Source: Xestospongia muta (taxonomy: Eukaryota > Porifera > Demospongiae > Haplosclerida > Petrosiidae). From it: a stretch of DNA of 64,000 bases. The stretch is taken from contig OY848924.1 of the NCBI GenBank assembly GCA_963693285.1, forward strand, positions 6,593,842-6,657,841, given 5' to 3'. The notes under the pieces were generated by a model. It was not told where the DNA came from. It searched no databases and saw only the letters and a list, made by a program, of their open reading frames with translations. Made by a program: the position numbers and the translations under genes. Positions 36,804 to 49,345 of the stretch are shown here, one piece after another (the first letter of the stretch is position 1; each line of letters opens with the position of its first letter).

Positions 36804-37097
36804 CTAATTTTGAGCAATATCACACGTAAAGCAAAAGCTTCTCAAAAATATTTCAGCATTTATGAAACACATTGGTCCAAATGATACTTCTAGTCCAGTA
36901 AAAAGAACCTTGCCTGCCTCTGATTTCATCAAAAATATATCAGGAAGAGCAGCATAGATCAAACTTTTACCATATCCAGTTAGCAGACATATGAAGACAT
37001 CATTACCACTAACAAATTCCTTTATGGCCATTAGTTGCTCTTCTTTAATATAACCAACTTTAGTGAACACTTGCTTAATTACATCTATTTCAGCCAT
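36804..37097 (-). pseudogene. N-terminal fragment of a RecQ-like helicase
   Basis: It starts with ATG at 37097 and reads KQVFTKVGY, then KEEQLMAIKEFVSGNDVF, then a Walker A LTGYGKS. This is the start of the RecQ/DEAD helicase fold. The match decays after about 60 residues and no later helicase motif is present. It is copied at 60614-60859. Confidence 0.6.
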
Positions 37098-37187
37098 TTT
37101 CTACTTTATAAATGACCACATATGCCAACTCAAAATACTGTTATATGCATGGTACGCCAGACGCTTCCACATATGTCTCCAGACTAC

Positions 37188-37366
37188 TGTAATGTTTGAA
37201 TTTCGTCATAAATATGAGCTAATTATTTACATCAAAAACATATAGTAATTAGTAAAACAGATCACGTGTATACATCATCTTGGTATTCTTAATTACTTAA
37301 TCTGCCACACCTACCATTTCCTTAGTTTAGTCATTACACCGTTTTTTGGCTTGTGGACTTCATACA
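37188..37366 (+). promoter_or_regulatory. Upstream module of gene 5
   Basis: The module begins with aatgtttgaatttcgtcata and keeps tttacatcaaaaacatatag, aaacagatcacgtgtatac and ctaccatttccttagtttag. The distal acatgtgatcact part is replaced by unrelated sequence. Confidence 0.55.
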
Positions 37367-40300
37367 ATGCAGTCTATTAAATGTGTTGTTGTTGGTGATG
37401 AGTAAGTTTTATAAATATTATAAGATGTTTCTATAGATAAGTACTATAAGAGGACTGATGAAATGAGCAGTCTGGCAGGAAGTCCATGACCATACTACAT
37501 TGTGTATTATGATTCTGATCATAATTAACTATACACAGTAAAGTATGGACTTCCTGCTGGACAAGTAGTCACTGTGTAAAAACAAAAATAAGTTCCTTTT
37601 TTGTAGAACTGTGGGTAAAACTATTATGTTGATCGCTTATACAGCAGGCATATATCCACAAGTGTATGTACCAACTGTGTAAGTCATCATGTCACACACA
37701 CATACATTCAATATTGTTATCAACACATACTGAAATCACTAAATCATATGCTACAATTAATGATAATTTGTAGGTTTGAAGCCTATACCAAAAATGTAAT
37801 GGTTGATGGTAAACTTATCAATTTGAGACTATGGGACACATCAGGTATTATAGCTACATGATTTTGTTGACTAATTAGATGTCTGATATGTTAACATAGG
37901 TCAGGAGGATTATCCTAGACTAAGACCTCTAGCTTATCCTGATACAGTGAGTAGCATAATTGTCTTATTTTTTTAATTCTAATATAGAAAGTGTTATTTG
38001 TATGTATTAAAAGTTCATCTTTATTAAGTATTATAAATAATTATAATTCAAAAGCTATTTAGCAACAAACATTACTATGTTTACTATGTCAATTAGAATT
38101 GTAATTTTATTTTCTCAGGATGTGTTCTTGTTACTATTTTCACTTGTTAACCCTGCATCACTAGAAAATATTAGGACAAAGGTACTTAAAACATAGTTAT
38201 AAGTTGTATTAATAGTTTTATATATGTTAGTGGTACCCAGAAATTCATCACCATCGTCCAAACACTCCATCCATTCTGGTTGGTACTACACATCATTTAT
38301 GTGACGATATGGATACAATTGAGAAACTTAGAAAGGCAAAACAAACGCTAGTGACATATGAAGAGGTATATATTCCCTTTACATGTTAATTACTGAATTC
38401 AATGATGATATACAAGTTGTGTATTCATACTATTTACATACTATTAACCACCTCTTATTGTTTATATGATTATATAATATAATTTAAAATGTAGTATTGT
38501 TATGTAATTTAGTGTTAATGATTAGTTTAGTCAAATCTTTGCTTTGGTCAGAAACAATCATGGAGTTGCTAGGATTAATCATCATTAAAGACCCACAGTT
38601 TACCTTGCAGGCAACCGCACATATTCTTTGTATGAATGTGTGTGTGTACATTGTTTTTCTATAGGGTCTTCAGGTGATGAAGGAAATTGGTGCAGTAATG
38701 TATTTAGAGTGTTCATTTCTTGATCAAAAAGGAGTTAAAGATGTTTTTGATGAAGCAATTCGCTTTGCTCGTGGAGATTATAATGTACATACATAATATA
38801 GTTTAATTTATTTGAAGTACTTCTTTTATTATTAGGATACTGTATTGACTCAAGCCAGTATGCAATTCCTAGTGATTGGTGATAGTGGTAGTGGTAAAAC
38901 AAGTATTTTACAAACCTTCAATGATGGATCACCTACAGGTATATGAATTATCATTATTGTATTATGTATTTTGTTTGATAGATCCAAAGATTGAATTAAT
39001 TACCAAGAATGTATATTGGAATGAAAAAAATCGAAAAATTATGCTACACATACATGCCACTACAAGTACATCCTATTATAAAGATGCCATGGTACAAAAC
39101 ACCTCAGATTATTTATAGACCCATTCACATTGGTTCCTATATAGGGTATTTTATTGGTATATGATATTACCAGTCAAGAGTCATTTGATAACATAACAAA
39201 ATGGCTACAGGATATCACAGCAGTAAGTACCTACTCAGCAAAATAATTAAAAAATCTTCTCAATCATAAAATTTTAGCATGCCTCACCAGATGTACAATG
39301 TTTCTTGGTTGGTAACAAGTTAGATATGGAGTCTGATAGACAAGTTTCTAAAGAGATAGGAGAGCAATTGGCAAAGAAACTAAAGATGCTATTTTTTGAG
39401 ATATCATCAAAAGACAAAGCTAGTATTGAGAAGGTTTTCCAAATATTGGCAAAACAAGTTTTAAAGGTATACAATAGTGGTTGTATGAGTATATACTTCT
39501 AATGATGCATGATGTTATAACTTTAATTTTCTACAGGAAAAAGAGCAATCATTTCTTCGAAATATTGGCAGACTTTTTCAGGGAAAGGTAAACAGTTTTT
39601 ATTAGTTTGATTACACTGATGATAACTTTATTGCTTATAGAAGAAATCATTTGCTATCAATTTACAAAAGCCAACAAGTGCAGCTCTTAAATTTAAAAAG
39701 GTATATTGTAATGAGCTTAGACTCTTTAGTTTTTCATTCTCTTTAAAGATACCTCCTTCACAAGCCATCGATCAATTTACTGAAATTGGTAAGTCTTATA
39801 TAATTGTAGCTGTGAGAAATCACTAAGACATTATGGTGAATTATATTGTTATTGCAATCTTTATGTAGATCAAAGAAATCTTCATAATGCTATGAAATCT
39901 GGTGGATCTGTTGAAACCAGTATTACAAAAGTTGTTGTCCAAGGTCCAGCTAGATCTGGTAAAACATCAGTCAAATGTCTAATTCTCTCTCAACGTTATG
40001 AGAGTAATATCAGTACAGGTTGTGTTGAGCCTCCACAAATTGCTATTGGAGAATTCTCTATGAGTCAGTATGGTCAGCTGAATGAATGTCACTGGGAACT
40101 AGTCAATGATGAAAAAATGATCGAGAAGTTTGCTAATGAAGTTAGATCTCTTATTGAAAGTGAAGATATTAACAAAATATATGAAGATGAAGATGTAGAC
40201 TGTCCAGTACTAACTCAACAACCACCTTTTGGCACAGCTACAGCAATTGCAAAGAAATCTAAAGTTATCATCACTAAACCAGAATACAAACTTCCTTACA

Positions 40301-43118
40301 GTAGTAACACATCTTCTTATCAAATATCATTGGAACCTCCTATTGAACTACCAAAAGTAAAATACAGTGCAACAAGACAGTTGTCTGAAATTGTCAATAA
40401 AGCTTCAGCTAAGGGTGTTAAGCTTACTCTACACAAAGAATGGCTCTACTTCATTGACTCTGGAGGACAGATTCAGTTTCAACAGTTGTTACAAGCCTTT
40501 ATACCATGTGCATCAGTCCTTATGCTAGTTACTAATCTAGCTAAAGATCTCTCTAGCCAATCCTCCACTGTCTTACAATGTGAAGATGGAGAATACATTG
40601 TAAGTGACCACTCTCCAACTGTTGAGACACTTCTCAAACGTCTTATACTCATGGTTAATTCTTGTGCTCAACAGCAAAAGTTGATCAGTGACACCAAGTT
40701 ATCTAAAGTCATTATCAAGTCTCCAGAAAAGCTTAAAATCATTTCCATTGCTACCCATCGTGACAAGTATGAAGAAAAACTTGAAAATAGAGAAGAGGTT
40801 GAAACTATCAAAAACAAAGAAGAAAAACTTGCTAAAATATTTCGATCCATTAAAGGCAATCTGTCTTATCATGATGTCACTAGTGGAAAGATATTATCTG
40901 AAGTTGATGGTCGTAAAGCTTCTCAGGGTGTGTTTGATGATCCAGTGATCAAAGAGATTCGTGCTGAATTAAAGGATCAAGCTTTTGAAGTCAATATCCC
41001 ATTAAGGTGGTACGCATTTGAGATTTTATTACGACAAGAAGCCATTAAAGGTTGTGGAGTACTTAGCTTGGAAGAGTGTCAAGCTACTGGTCTAGGATTA
41101 GGTTTGTATATAGAAGAAATAGAGAGTGCTCTTAAGTTCTTCTATCTCCTCAATACCATCTTATATTACCCTGGAGTGAGTGATTTAGTGTTTGTCTTTC
41201 CCCACAGTTTGATTGAAGTAGTCAGTGAACTGATGATACTTGTTTGCAAAATACGAAATAGAGTTAATGTTGGACGAGGGGCAGTTGATATTAAGGAAAT
41301 GGCTGATCGTGGTATTATATCAAAAGATGTCTTTGCTAAGTCTGAAAAAAGTGTTAAGATATCTTCCTATTTCCAATCCTTTAGCTCAGAAGTGCTTAAA
41401 ATATTCCAGCACCTTTTGATTGCCACAGAATTACCTGATAACAAATTTTTCATGCCAGCATTGCTACCTTTAATTGATCCATTAGAAGTCAATGCTGTAT
41501 ACAATTCTACCTCATGTCCTTTGCTGTTTTACTTTAAGAAAGGTGCTCCAATTGGTCTCTTTTGTGCTATGATAGTTTACTTACTCTCCACAACATATAA
41601 TGATCACGATGATATGCCATTATGGATACTTGATGAGTCTGACTCCAAGATGTATTCAAATTATGTAACATTGAAAAAGGTGGAGGGTGGGAAAGTCAGT
41701 TTCATTGAAGACCATGACGTGTTTGAGATTCACTGTGATTTCTCTAAAGATCAAATTGAAGTAAAGAAAGATCTAGTCAATGCCATTAATGAAACTATAA
41801 CAAGTAGACAAATTATTAAAGAAATGCGACCTAAAGTTGCCTTTTACTGTCCATGTGAGGAGAAAAGCACTCATATTGCAACAGTTTGGAAAGAAGACAA
41901 TTGGAGTCTTTTTTGTACAAGTAAACAAAATGTCATACCACATACTCCAGAAAACAGTTCTCATCCTTGTTGGTCTTGGTTTGAGTCTACTAATGATGGT
42001 ATGGTGCTTAGCTAGTTATTAAGTTAATTTACATGAATAGACCTGAACATGTAATCATCATTTTTATGTTTTTGAGTAACTTTGTGGTTACATACCTGAT
42101 AGATGACAGTTGATCTTATAACAACTGATCATGAACCAACCTACTATATTAGCATTTAGCATGGTTGCTGATGAATCCACCGTTGTTTTCCTGTAGCAAA
42201 AATGTTGCCTTCAAATTATCTATCTGACATTTGAGCCTACAAGTTTCAACTTGATATATAACATTTTACTAAATGTAGACTAGTAGACATCAGTAGTATG
42301 CAAACATCAATAACAATTGTGTAAATTATTTTTATTGTCTAGTTTCAGAGAAGTCTGTCCCTCTTTCATCAATATCTGATTCAAGAGGTCATCTTCATAA
42401 CAAATTAAAAGCTAAAGTCACGTTCTCCTACACTGCTAATGAAGATGATGAGATTACCATCAAAAAAGATGATATTGTTGATGTCATCACCATAGAAACA
42501 AGAGAAGATGGATGGTGGTTAGTGCGTTATGGTGATCAAGAAGGTCTAGCACCAAGCAACTATCTCTCTCTCATACCACCACTACCAAACATTAAAGGTA
42601 TGATGAAGAAAATCTTATTATCAATGCTAGACTACTTTAAATATGATCAAAGGGTTCAGTATAGCTGGTTGATAATTTCTTTACTTTATAGCCAACAAAC
42701 CAGAGAAACATGTGTTACTTAGGTTTCTTTCTTCTATCACTGCTAAATGGCAACAGATGGGAGATCTACTTGGAGTGGATCCTAACACTATTGAGATGTT
42801 GTGTTATTCTAGTTTTTCTGACGATCTCAAAATGTCCAAGATGTTACAGAGCTGGTTAGATAATGAGCCCACTCCTGCTACATGGAACAACATTATCAGT
42901 GTTATAGAGGGTTCTCTACAAAAGAAATCACTTGCCACTGAAATCTGCCAATTCCTTGGTATAAAATCACGTGTGTTATTTAGTTATTGCTGTAATACTA
43001 TGCAAGCATAAGTTTGAACAAATAGCTTGTTTAATTTATAGTAGCACTTTTTCTAATTTATAATTGCCTTATATCTCATATTAATATTATAGATGAACCT
43101 CACAGCAATACTTCTTAA
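37367..43118 (+). CDS. Gene 5: Rho-Rab-like-ROC/COR-SH3-Death fusion protein
   Basis: Eighteen exons join in frame to 1283 residues. The main ones are 37367-37401, 37607-37678, 37774-37844, 37900-37946, 38119-38181, 38231-38365, 38665-38784, 38836-38938, 38982-39091, 39145-39222, 39278-39466, 39869-41998 (ROC-COR), 42343-42597 (SH3), 42692-42958 (Death) and 43093-43118. The Rho part keeps a P-loop (GDETVGKT), but its G4 motif is TTHH instead of TKLD. The Rab-like part has GDSGSGKTS and NKLD, with switch II deleted. The ROC part has [17 protein letters not shown] and THRD, and [12 protein letters not shown] begins a COR-like region. SH3 hallmarks are [14 protein letters not shown] and GLAPSNYL. 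The Death domain shows [10 protein letters not shown] and MLQSWL. About 95 percent identical to gene 6 in the ROC-COR exon. Confidence 0.85.
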
Positions 43119-44191
43119 TAGCAGTCACAATCGTATATGCAACATAAAAGAGGTACATTTGGAAATGTTAGTATATAAACAAATCACAAAGTTATTCATC
43201 ACTATCTAATTGTACATTGTTCATTAACTCATCATTCATACTACTAGTTAATTTGAATTAGAGAAGTATTAATTTTGATGTCACAGAATACTTCATGACA
43301 CCAAATACATTATTACCATAAGTAACATAATATTCTTTCTTTCCAGATACATGCTGCAGCTGAACCAGTTCCCATTTTATTAAGCAACTATGTATAGTTA
43401 ACTGTGACAATAAATAGAGTGCTATCTTTGACAATTTTTAACAATTTTTATAATTTTTTATTTGTAATCATTAGTTGATTTGAGTGAAACAAACTTATTA
43501 TGAAGTTACTATTGTGAATTGATTGAAAAAGAACTAAAAATAGTAGTACCCTAGCCCTTACTACTAGCATCATTCCAAACTCACTATTATAGTAACTACT
43601 GAGTCAGTATAATATCATATTGTAATATTGTATTATCTTTCTGATAATAGTAATTGTTCTGCCATCATGTTATAGAATAGAGTAAGTGAGTTCACAGTAG
43701 ACAGAATTGACAAACCAAACTCCATATGATCATACGTCATGAATTTGTTAGCTAGTGTTAAGTCATTTGGTCATAGTTATGACCACAGCTTTCGTTGTTA
43801 TTATTGATTCAATCATAATATGCAGTAAATTTTGGTTTATTATGAGAGTTAAAAATTTTCAGTGTCAAATTATCTTGACATTAAAAAAACCTAGATCTCT
43901 TTATTGCTGTAACAATTAAGACAAAAGAAATCATTTGCTGATGACATTGTAATTAGACAATGAATTGATCATAGTTACGACATTTTGTCAACATAGTGAT
44001 CCATCATGACTTGGCAGATTGGGAAAGTATTAAGAATTGATAACAATTAACCTATACATACTGATAACTTCCCTTATGAAACTAATTGATCTACTAGAGT
44101 AGGAGCTGACCCAGGCTGTCTTGCCACACCTTCATTTTGACTACTACAGCTGAAACCTTGCTCTATTACAATATATTAGTAGTGACTCGCA
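43119..44191. other. 3-prime flank of gene 5 with a Death-domain scrap
   Basis: No gene is supported. At about 43920-43950 the sequence acaaaagaaatcatttgct and then gatgacatt matches the end of the Death exon (QKKSxADDI). The part after it, 43960-44130, resembles the flank of the Death relic at 9900-10100. A Death-ending gene once stood here or was copied here. Confidence 0.5.
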
Positions 44192-44345
44192 ATGGCTAAT
44201 GTTGCTTCAGACTCAAAAGGACTGAACAGAGGCTATGATATTCTTTTTAAAATTCTTCTCATTGGTGATACTCAAGTAGGCAAATCCAGTATTCTTTTGA
44301 GATATGCTGAAGGCACATTCACCATTACTTTCATAACCACTATAG
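44192..44345 (+). CDS. Orphan first exon of a Rab8/10-like GTPase
   Basis: It opens with ATG and encodes [20 protein letters not shown], then [10 protein letters not shown], ending at a gtaaag donor. Length and phase equal those of exon 1 of the Rab10-like gene 1.35 kb downstream. No exon 2 lies between them. It may be an alternative first exon spliced to 45850, which would give a Rab with P-loop GDTQVGKS, or the remainder of a duplicated Rab gene that lost its other exons. Confidence 0.6.
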
Positions 44346-45545
44346 GTAAAGTTTTAATAGTTAAAATATAATGGACTGGTTGTTGTACTAGTAGTATCTA
44401 AGGATTGTATGCAAGAAAATATCTAGTTGACTTGACCTAAGCTTGAGTCCAAGGCTGAACCTTTTAATGATTGCTTTTTCTAGCATAGATAAATGTTAGC
44501 TATTCTACTCTCAAGTCTCCATTCCCATGCATTTGGCCAGACATGTATATTTGTCTCTCTCTTTGAAAGGAGCTAGAGAGGCTAGTCACAAAGCAGAATA
44601 ATGTAAGAAATATATATGGATTATGGATTCATAATGGATCTTGTATGCTGACATAAATGAGCATTTTGAGCAATTTCTGATGGACATTTCTGTCCATATC
44701 TAGCCCCTCAGGAAGGATGTTTACTCCTGTGTGTGTCTGTAAAAGATTTGTTTCCCTAAAGCATCTACTTAACATATGATCAGACATTTGGGGGAGAGGA
44801 ATAGCTTTCCATATGCTAATAAAGGCAACTGAAAAAGTAGACTAGAGATGAAACAGTTGTACTTTTGATTTAAAATTAAAACTGATTATGTCCATGTGTT
44901 ACTTTGATATGGTTTATTTTCCATCTGTTTAGTTTATATTACTGCATAAATATATAAACAATATGAATTGAGAAGTTTATTACTAATAACAAGACTTGTA
45001 TTCACTGCTATAAACTGTAGACAGTGTTACATAGTATGTTGTCCACTGCTATAAACTGTAGATAGTGTTACATGATATGTTGCTGACATTATTGAGAAGC
45101 TACATATCATATAACCTTGATTACTGTGGGTGTGTTCAGGTGTCATTTCATGTTTTGTTTCCATTCCCTTTTTACTTTTCCAGTTATTCCAAAATTAAGC
45201 TGTGTACGTTTGAAAGTATTTGAGAAAAGAGTTTATTTAACAATGCCATATTTCTAATAAGATGTTCTTGTTATGCTATTACATAATGTGTGTTATAGTA
45301 CACCAGCACTAAGATGTTGGCCATTTATTATGTTCTAAAGTATAGATTTCGTCATGGCTATAAATAATAACAACCCCTTCAATTGTATTAAATTATTTAG
45401 AAAGATATGGCCAGTTTTCAAATACTGCAGCCACACCTTTCTCATTATGTGACGCGTTATAGCTTAGATGATGCAATGGGCTGCACAACCCTAACAAAAA
45501 AATTGCTTGCTCTGTTCTGAAACAATCGAGTACTGAATTGTAACT
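44346..45545. other. Stretch between the two Rab first exons
   Basis: No exon is supported. A tandem repeat of about 55 bp (ctgctataaactgtagayagt at about 45005 and 45046) is visible. The last 150 bases likely include the promoter of the Rab10-like gene. Confidence 0.4.
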
Positions 45546-46943
45546 ATGTCGAGCGTACCACGGTCGGGAGTTCCACCAGGACCACGGAGAGCCTACGATT
45601 TTTTGTTCAAGTTGCTACTCATTGGAGATAGCGGCGTAGGAAAGACGTGTGTTTTATTTCGATACGCGGATGACACTTTTAACACAACGTTCATTTCAAC
45701 CATAGGTATGACCGCGACGTTAAAAGTAGAAATAGACTTATCCAAATGAAGCCTGCATCTCTCAAATATGATTAGAGTAACAAAATTATAGATATTGTTA
45801 ATGTTATTTGTTATCACTTGGTTTTTTATCAGTTTTTAATTTGTTATAGGTATTGATTTTAAAATCAAGACTATAGAATTGGAAGGCAAACGGATCAAGT
45901 TGCAAATATGGGACACAGCTGGACAGGAACGATTCCATACTATTACCACTTCTTATTACAGAGGCGCAATGGTAAATTATCTCGTGTCATCCTCCACTCC
46001 CATTTCTCACTCTCCTCTCCACCTTTCACACAGACACACACATTGATTGATTGAAATGTTATGTATTGTTAACTCTTACCAACTACTGGTAGTCATAATT
46101 GTTAACATTGTATGGAATACATTTAGTTGACACACAATGAATGACGTGATACATCACTACTAACACCTCACTTTATAGTTCTAATCACATGACTATCACA
46201 TTATTATGACTAGGGGACTTTCCTTTTCTACAGGGCATTATATTGGTTTATGATATTACCAGTCAAAAATCATTTGACAACATAACAAAATGGCTACAGA
46301 ATATTGAAATGGTAAGACCCTCCAATACAACTCCGTATCATTTAAATTACTCCTTGTATCCCTAGCATGCCTCACCCGATGTAGAGAGGCTGTTAGTTGG
46401 TAACAAATCAGATATGGATGGACGAAGAGTTGTACCTAAAGAGAGAGGAGAACAATTAGGACAACAACAGAATATTCCTTTCCTAGAGACATCGGCGAAA
46501 ACAAATGCCAACATTGATGAGGCATTTGAAACTTTGGCAAGACTCATTCTAAAGAAAGTAAATAAGTTGTTTGACAGGATATAATCTGTGATGTTATCTA
46601 TGTATACATGTACATGTACATGTATATTAGTGTTGTGTGACCAGCCCATGTATGGGTGCATTATCTATATGTACATGTAATATATGTACATGTACATGTC
46701 TATACAATGTGCAATGGGATTTTATTGGCCTTAGTTGTACAATCAATGATGGTAATGGTTGCTTCCTTTGTTAGAAAAACATTGTGATTTGTTAATTAGC
46801 CGTTTCGTAAATTTTAATTGTTATACTTTAATAATTTTAGTGGATACGTCTTGTAGCAATCCATTGGGTTATCAGTTTATTAAAATATCTTTGTATTATC
46901 GTTGTTAGTCATTTTAGTCCATCTCTATTTCCCTCCCTCCCTC

Positions 46944-46988
<45 letters not shown>

Positions 46989-47070
46989 GCAACCCTCTCA
47001 AAAAGAGGAACCAGGGTTTCCCATTGATCCCAGTAAACCAACGTCAGAGAAAAGTAAAAGTTGCTGTTAA
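45546..47070 (+). CDS. RAB10: Rab10-like small GTPase
   Basis: Five exons join in frame to 210 residues: 45546-45705, 45850-45971, 46234-46311, 46366-46557 and 46990-47070. All Rab motifs are intact: [34 protein letters not shown] and ETSAK. The [13 protein letters not shown] segment and the NTTF at switch I favour Rab10 over Rab8. The C-terminus KSKSCC offers a double-cysteine prenylation site. Rab10 directs exocytic vesicle transport at membranes. The frame has normal length and no lesions. It lies inside the fusion-gene array, and exons 3 and 4 have the same boundaries and near-identical runs as the Rab-like exons of the fusions. The last intron ends in a long CT microsatellite. Confidence 0.92.
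46598..46702. repeat. TACATG-type short repeats
   Basis: Two runs of tgtacatgtacatgt-like sequence in the last intron of the Rab10-like gene. Confidence 0.6.
46940..46987 (+). repeat. C-run and CT microsatellite at a splice acceptor
   Basis: A run of Cs is followed by about 20 CT dinucleotides and then the AG of the last Rab10-like intron. It serves as the polypyrimidine tract of exon 5. Confidence 0.85.
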
Positions 47071-47144
47071 TTTGATATGAGCTTTGTGAGGAATATTAGA
47101 CGTTTATTATATCATCGATAATTTAATAATAATACTGCGTCTAA

Positions 47145-48562
47145 GGCCTTCCATGCTCAAGGTTTGCAACAATCAGGATGTTCCTCTCACTTTTGTGCAT
47201 TTCTCTGTAACAAAGGCATTGACAAAATGCCGTTGGCTGCATTCCATGGAAATTGGTTTAATATACTTTTTATGATGCTGCTGGGGTCTATTTTCTCAGA
47301 GACCACATGTTAAATTACTTGATGACTTCTCACGGATCGCTAAACCTCTTTGCTACAAGCTGTTTAGCTGACCTGAAGGTGCCACAATACCTTGCCAGGT
47401 GTAGAGCATTAGGTATAATTGATAAGTTAATAACAGGCCCCCTCTGGCACCATTTGCAGTTGACCTCAGCTTCTATTTTAACCATGAGTGAAGTTTACAC
47501 AAGCATGAAGGAGAAGTTTGAGGAATGGGGTGAAGATGCTGAAACAATTGTTGAAGGATATGCAAATTTCTTACCTCAGCATGAAGTTAATGATGATGTT
47601 TACAAAGCTCTGTTCATGGAAACAGAAAATGATGCAATGGTACAGGAATTGTTGCAACTCCTTTTTAAAAGTTTTGCTGCTACTGTGCAACGCCTTCTTA
47701 TAGACCATTTACCAGGTGGGATGTATCACTCTGTTACTGACTCTAGTGTGGTTGAAGAAACAAGCTCAGTGCCAACTACTAATGTGAGTCCTGAGTGTGA
47801 TTTTGCAATGCTTGACCGTTTAATGTCTGAGAAACCCAATGCAACTCACATTGCTCTAGAATTTCTAATATTATTCTCCCATAATCAAACTTCTACATGG
47901 CTACAGTTGAAGTCACGTGATGAAAGAGAGAAACTTCTAAAAGCTGCTTGTACCCTTTCTCCTCTACAAAAGAATAGATTTTTAAAGCGAAGAGAGGAAA
48001 TTAGAGTTAAGCGGCAAGGTGCAGTGAAGAGGAAAGAGGAAGAGTACTTTAAGAAGAAGGAAAAGGAAATTAAAAATAAAAGAGGCACTGACTAAAAAGA
48101 TTCAGCAGATGGGTTTATGGACATCGAAGAGGGAGGTTGAGGAGGGCTTACAACAACTAAAGTCAGCCAAGGCAAAGTGTGATGCCTTGAAACTTCAGAT
48201 AAACTTCCGTAAGAAGATACTAGAACAGTCCCATGATGATAAGAGCGTATTTGTCTTCTCCCACAAAGGAAAGCAACATTCTCAAACTCATGCTGTTCAG
48301 TAACTTACTAAGACTCTTGCCTACAGAACAGCAATCACTCACTATTGACCAATCTGTATGCAATCCTGAGCTCTTAGTGAACAAGAGGATTGATCACTTG
48401 TTTGAATCTGATGAAGGACTTCAGTGGTACAAAGGTACTGTTCTAGAATACTTGCAAGACAGTCCAGAATATAGACTACTTTATGATTTAGAAGATACTG
48501 ATTACCTCTTTCCTCTACTAGAAGATTTAACAAATGGTGACCTTCATGTTTTTGATCATTAA
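47145..48562 (+). pseudogene. Intronless coding relic with a Tudor-like C-terminus
   Basis: A long intronless coding stretch occupies all three forward frames in turn: about 47145-47300 (HGNWFNILF), 47307-48095 (262 codons, ending in a Lys/Glu-rich coiled coil), 48080-48303 and 48233-48562. The last part reads IDHLFESDEGLQWYKGTV and resembles a Tudor-like domain. At least three frameshifts separate the parts. I do not recognise the family with certainty; the style recalls transposon-borne genes of marine invertebrates. It lies immediately after the Rab10-like gene and has no paralog in the window. Confidence 0.6.
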
Positions 48563-48632
48563 TGGTTTTGTAATGGGCAAATCTCTTGAATTTTGTCAGT
48601 TGTTTTCTAAATGATTTTTTAAAGATAACCTT

Positions 48633-48758
48633 TTTTATATTTAGTACTTTAAAGCCCATAAAAATGCTTCATGCAGCATGAAGCATTTTTATGGCCTTTA
48701 AAGTACTAAATATAAAATGGTTTTCTGCAGCATGAATCATGCTGCAGAAAACCATTTT
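48633..48758. repeat. Two adjacent near-perfect palindromes
   Basis: The first palindrome (48633-48717) has arms of about 40 nt with one mismatch, centred on cttcatgcagcatgaag. The second (48714-48758) has arms of 22 nt, centred on agcatgaatcatgct. They share the aaaa at their junction. Transcribed, they would form two stable hairpins. They lie just after the Tudor-like relic and may be the end of the element that carried it. Confidence 0.75.
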
Positions 48759-48764
48759 TAAAAT

Positions 48765-49169
48765 TTTAACAGTATTTTACCTATGATTGTGCCACCCACC
48801 GTATAATATCTAATTACACGAAACAAGGAGAAAAATTATTTTTTAGCACAAAAAAGACAAGAAATAAACGGTTCTTCTTCTTAGAAAGTATACAGTATTG
48901 GTATCATCTGAATCCCCTTGATCTCCAGGAGCTGAATCTGCAATCAACAGAACGATATAACTACTTTTGAAAATTTATGGTAATCACTAATCATAGATTT
49001 AACAATTAATTACATGAACAGTCAATTCCATAATACATTAGTAATAAAAATATTATGTTATTTACTTTTTGGATCAACTAATTGCTACATATATAACTAA
49101 TAATTATATTGATTAGCCAATTTTTATAGCATATATCTAAAACGATTGATACTATCAGAAGAAAAGCAT
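48765..49169. other. AT-rich stretch without a supported gene
   Basis: No exon or element is recognisable. Confidence 0.4.
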
Positions 49170-49345
49170 TCATTGTCATAACTTGTGATCACTGTGAATT
49201 TATAAATTATAAATATGTGTTAATTATGTACATCAAAGTATATAGTAAACTAATCACACACAAACACATCAGCTTGGTCTTCTTAATTACTTAATCTGCC
49301 ACACCTATCATTTCCTTAGTTCAGTCATTACACCGTTTTTTAGGA
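49170..49345 (+). repeat. Solitary upstream module without a gene
   Basis: The landmarks ttgtgatcactgtgaattt, tatgtacatcaaagtatata, aatcacacacaaacacatca and cctatcatttccttagttc are all present, but unrelated sequence follows where a Rho exon is expected. A second module with gene 6 attached follows 1.2 kb later. Confidence 0.6.
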
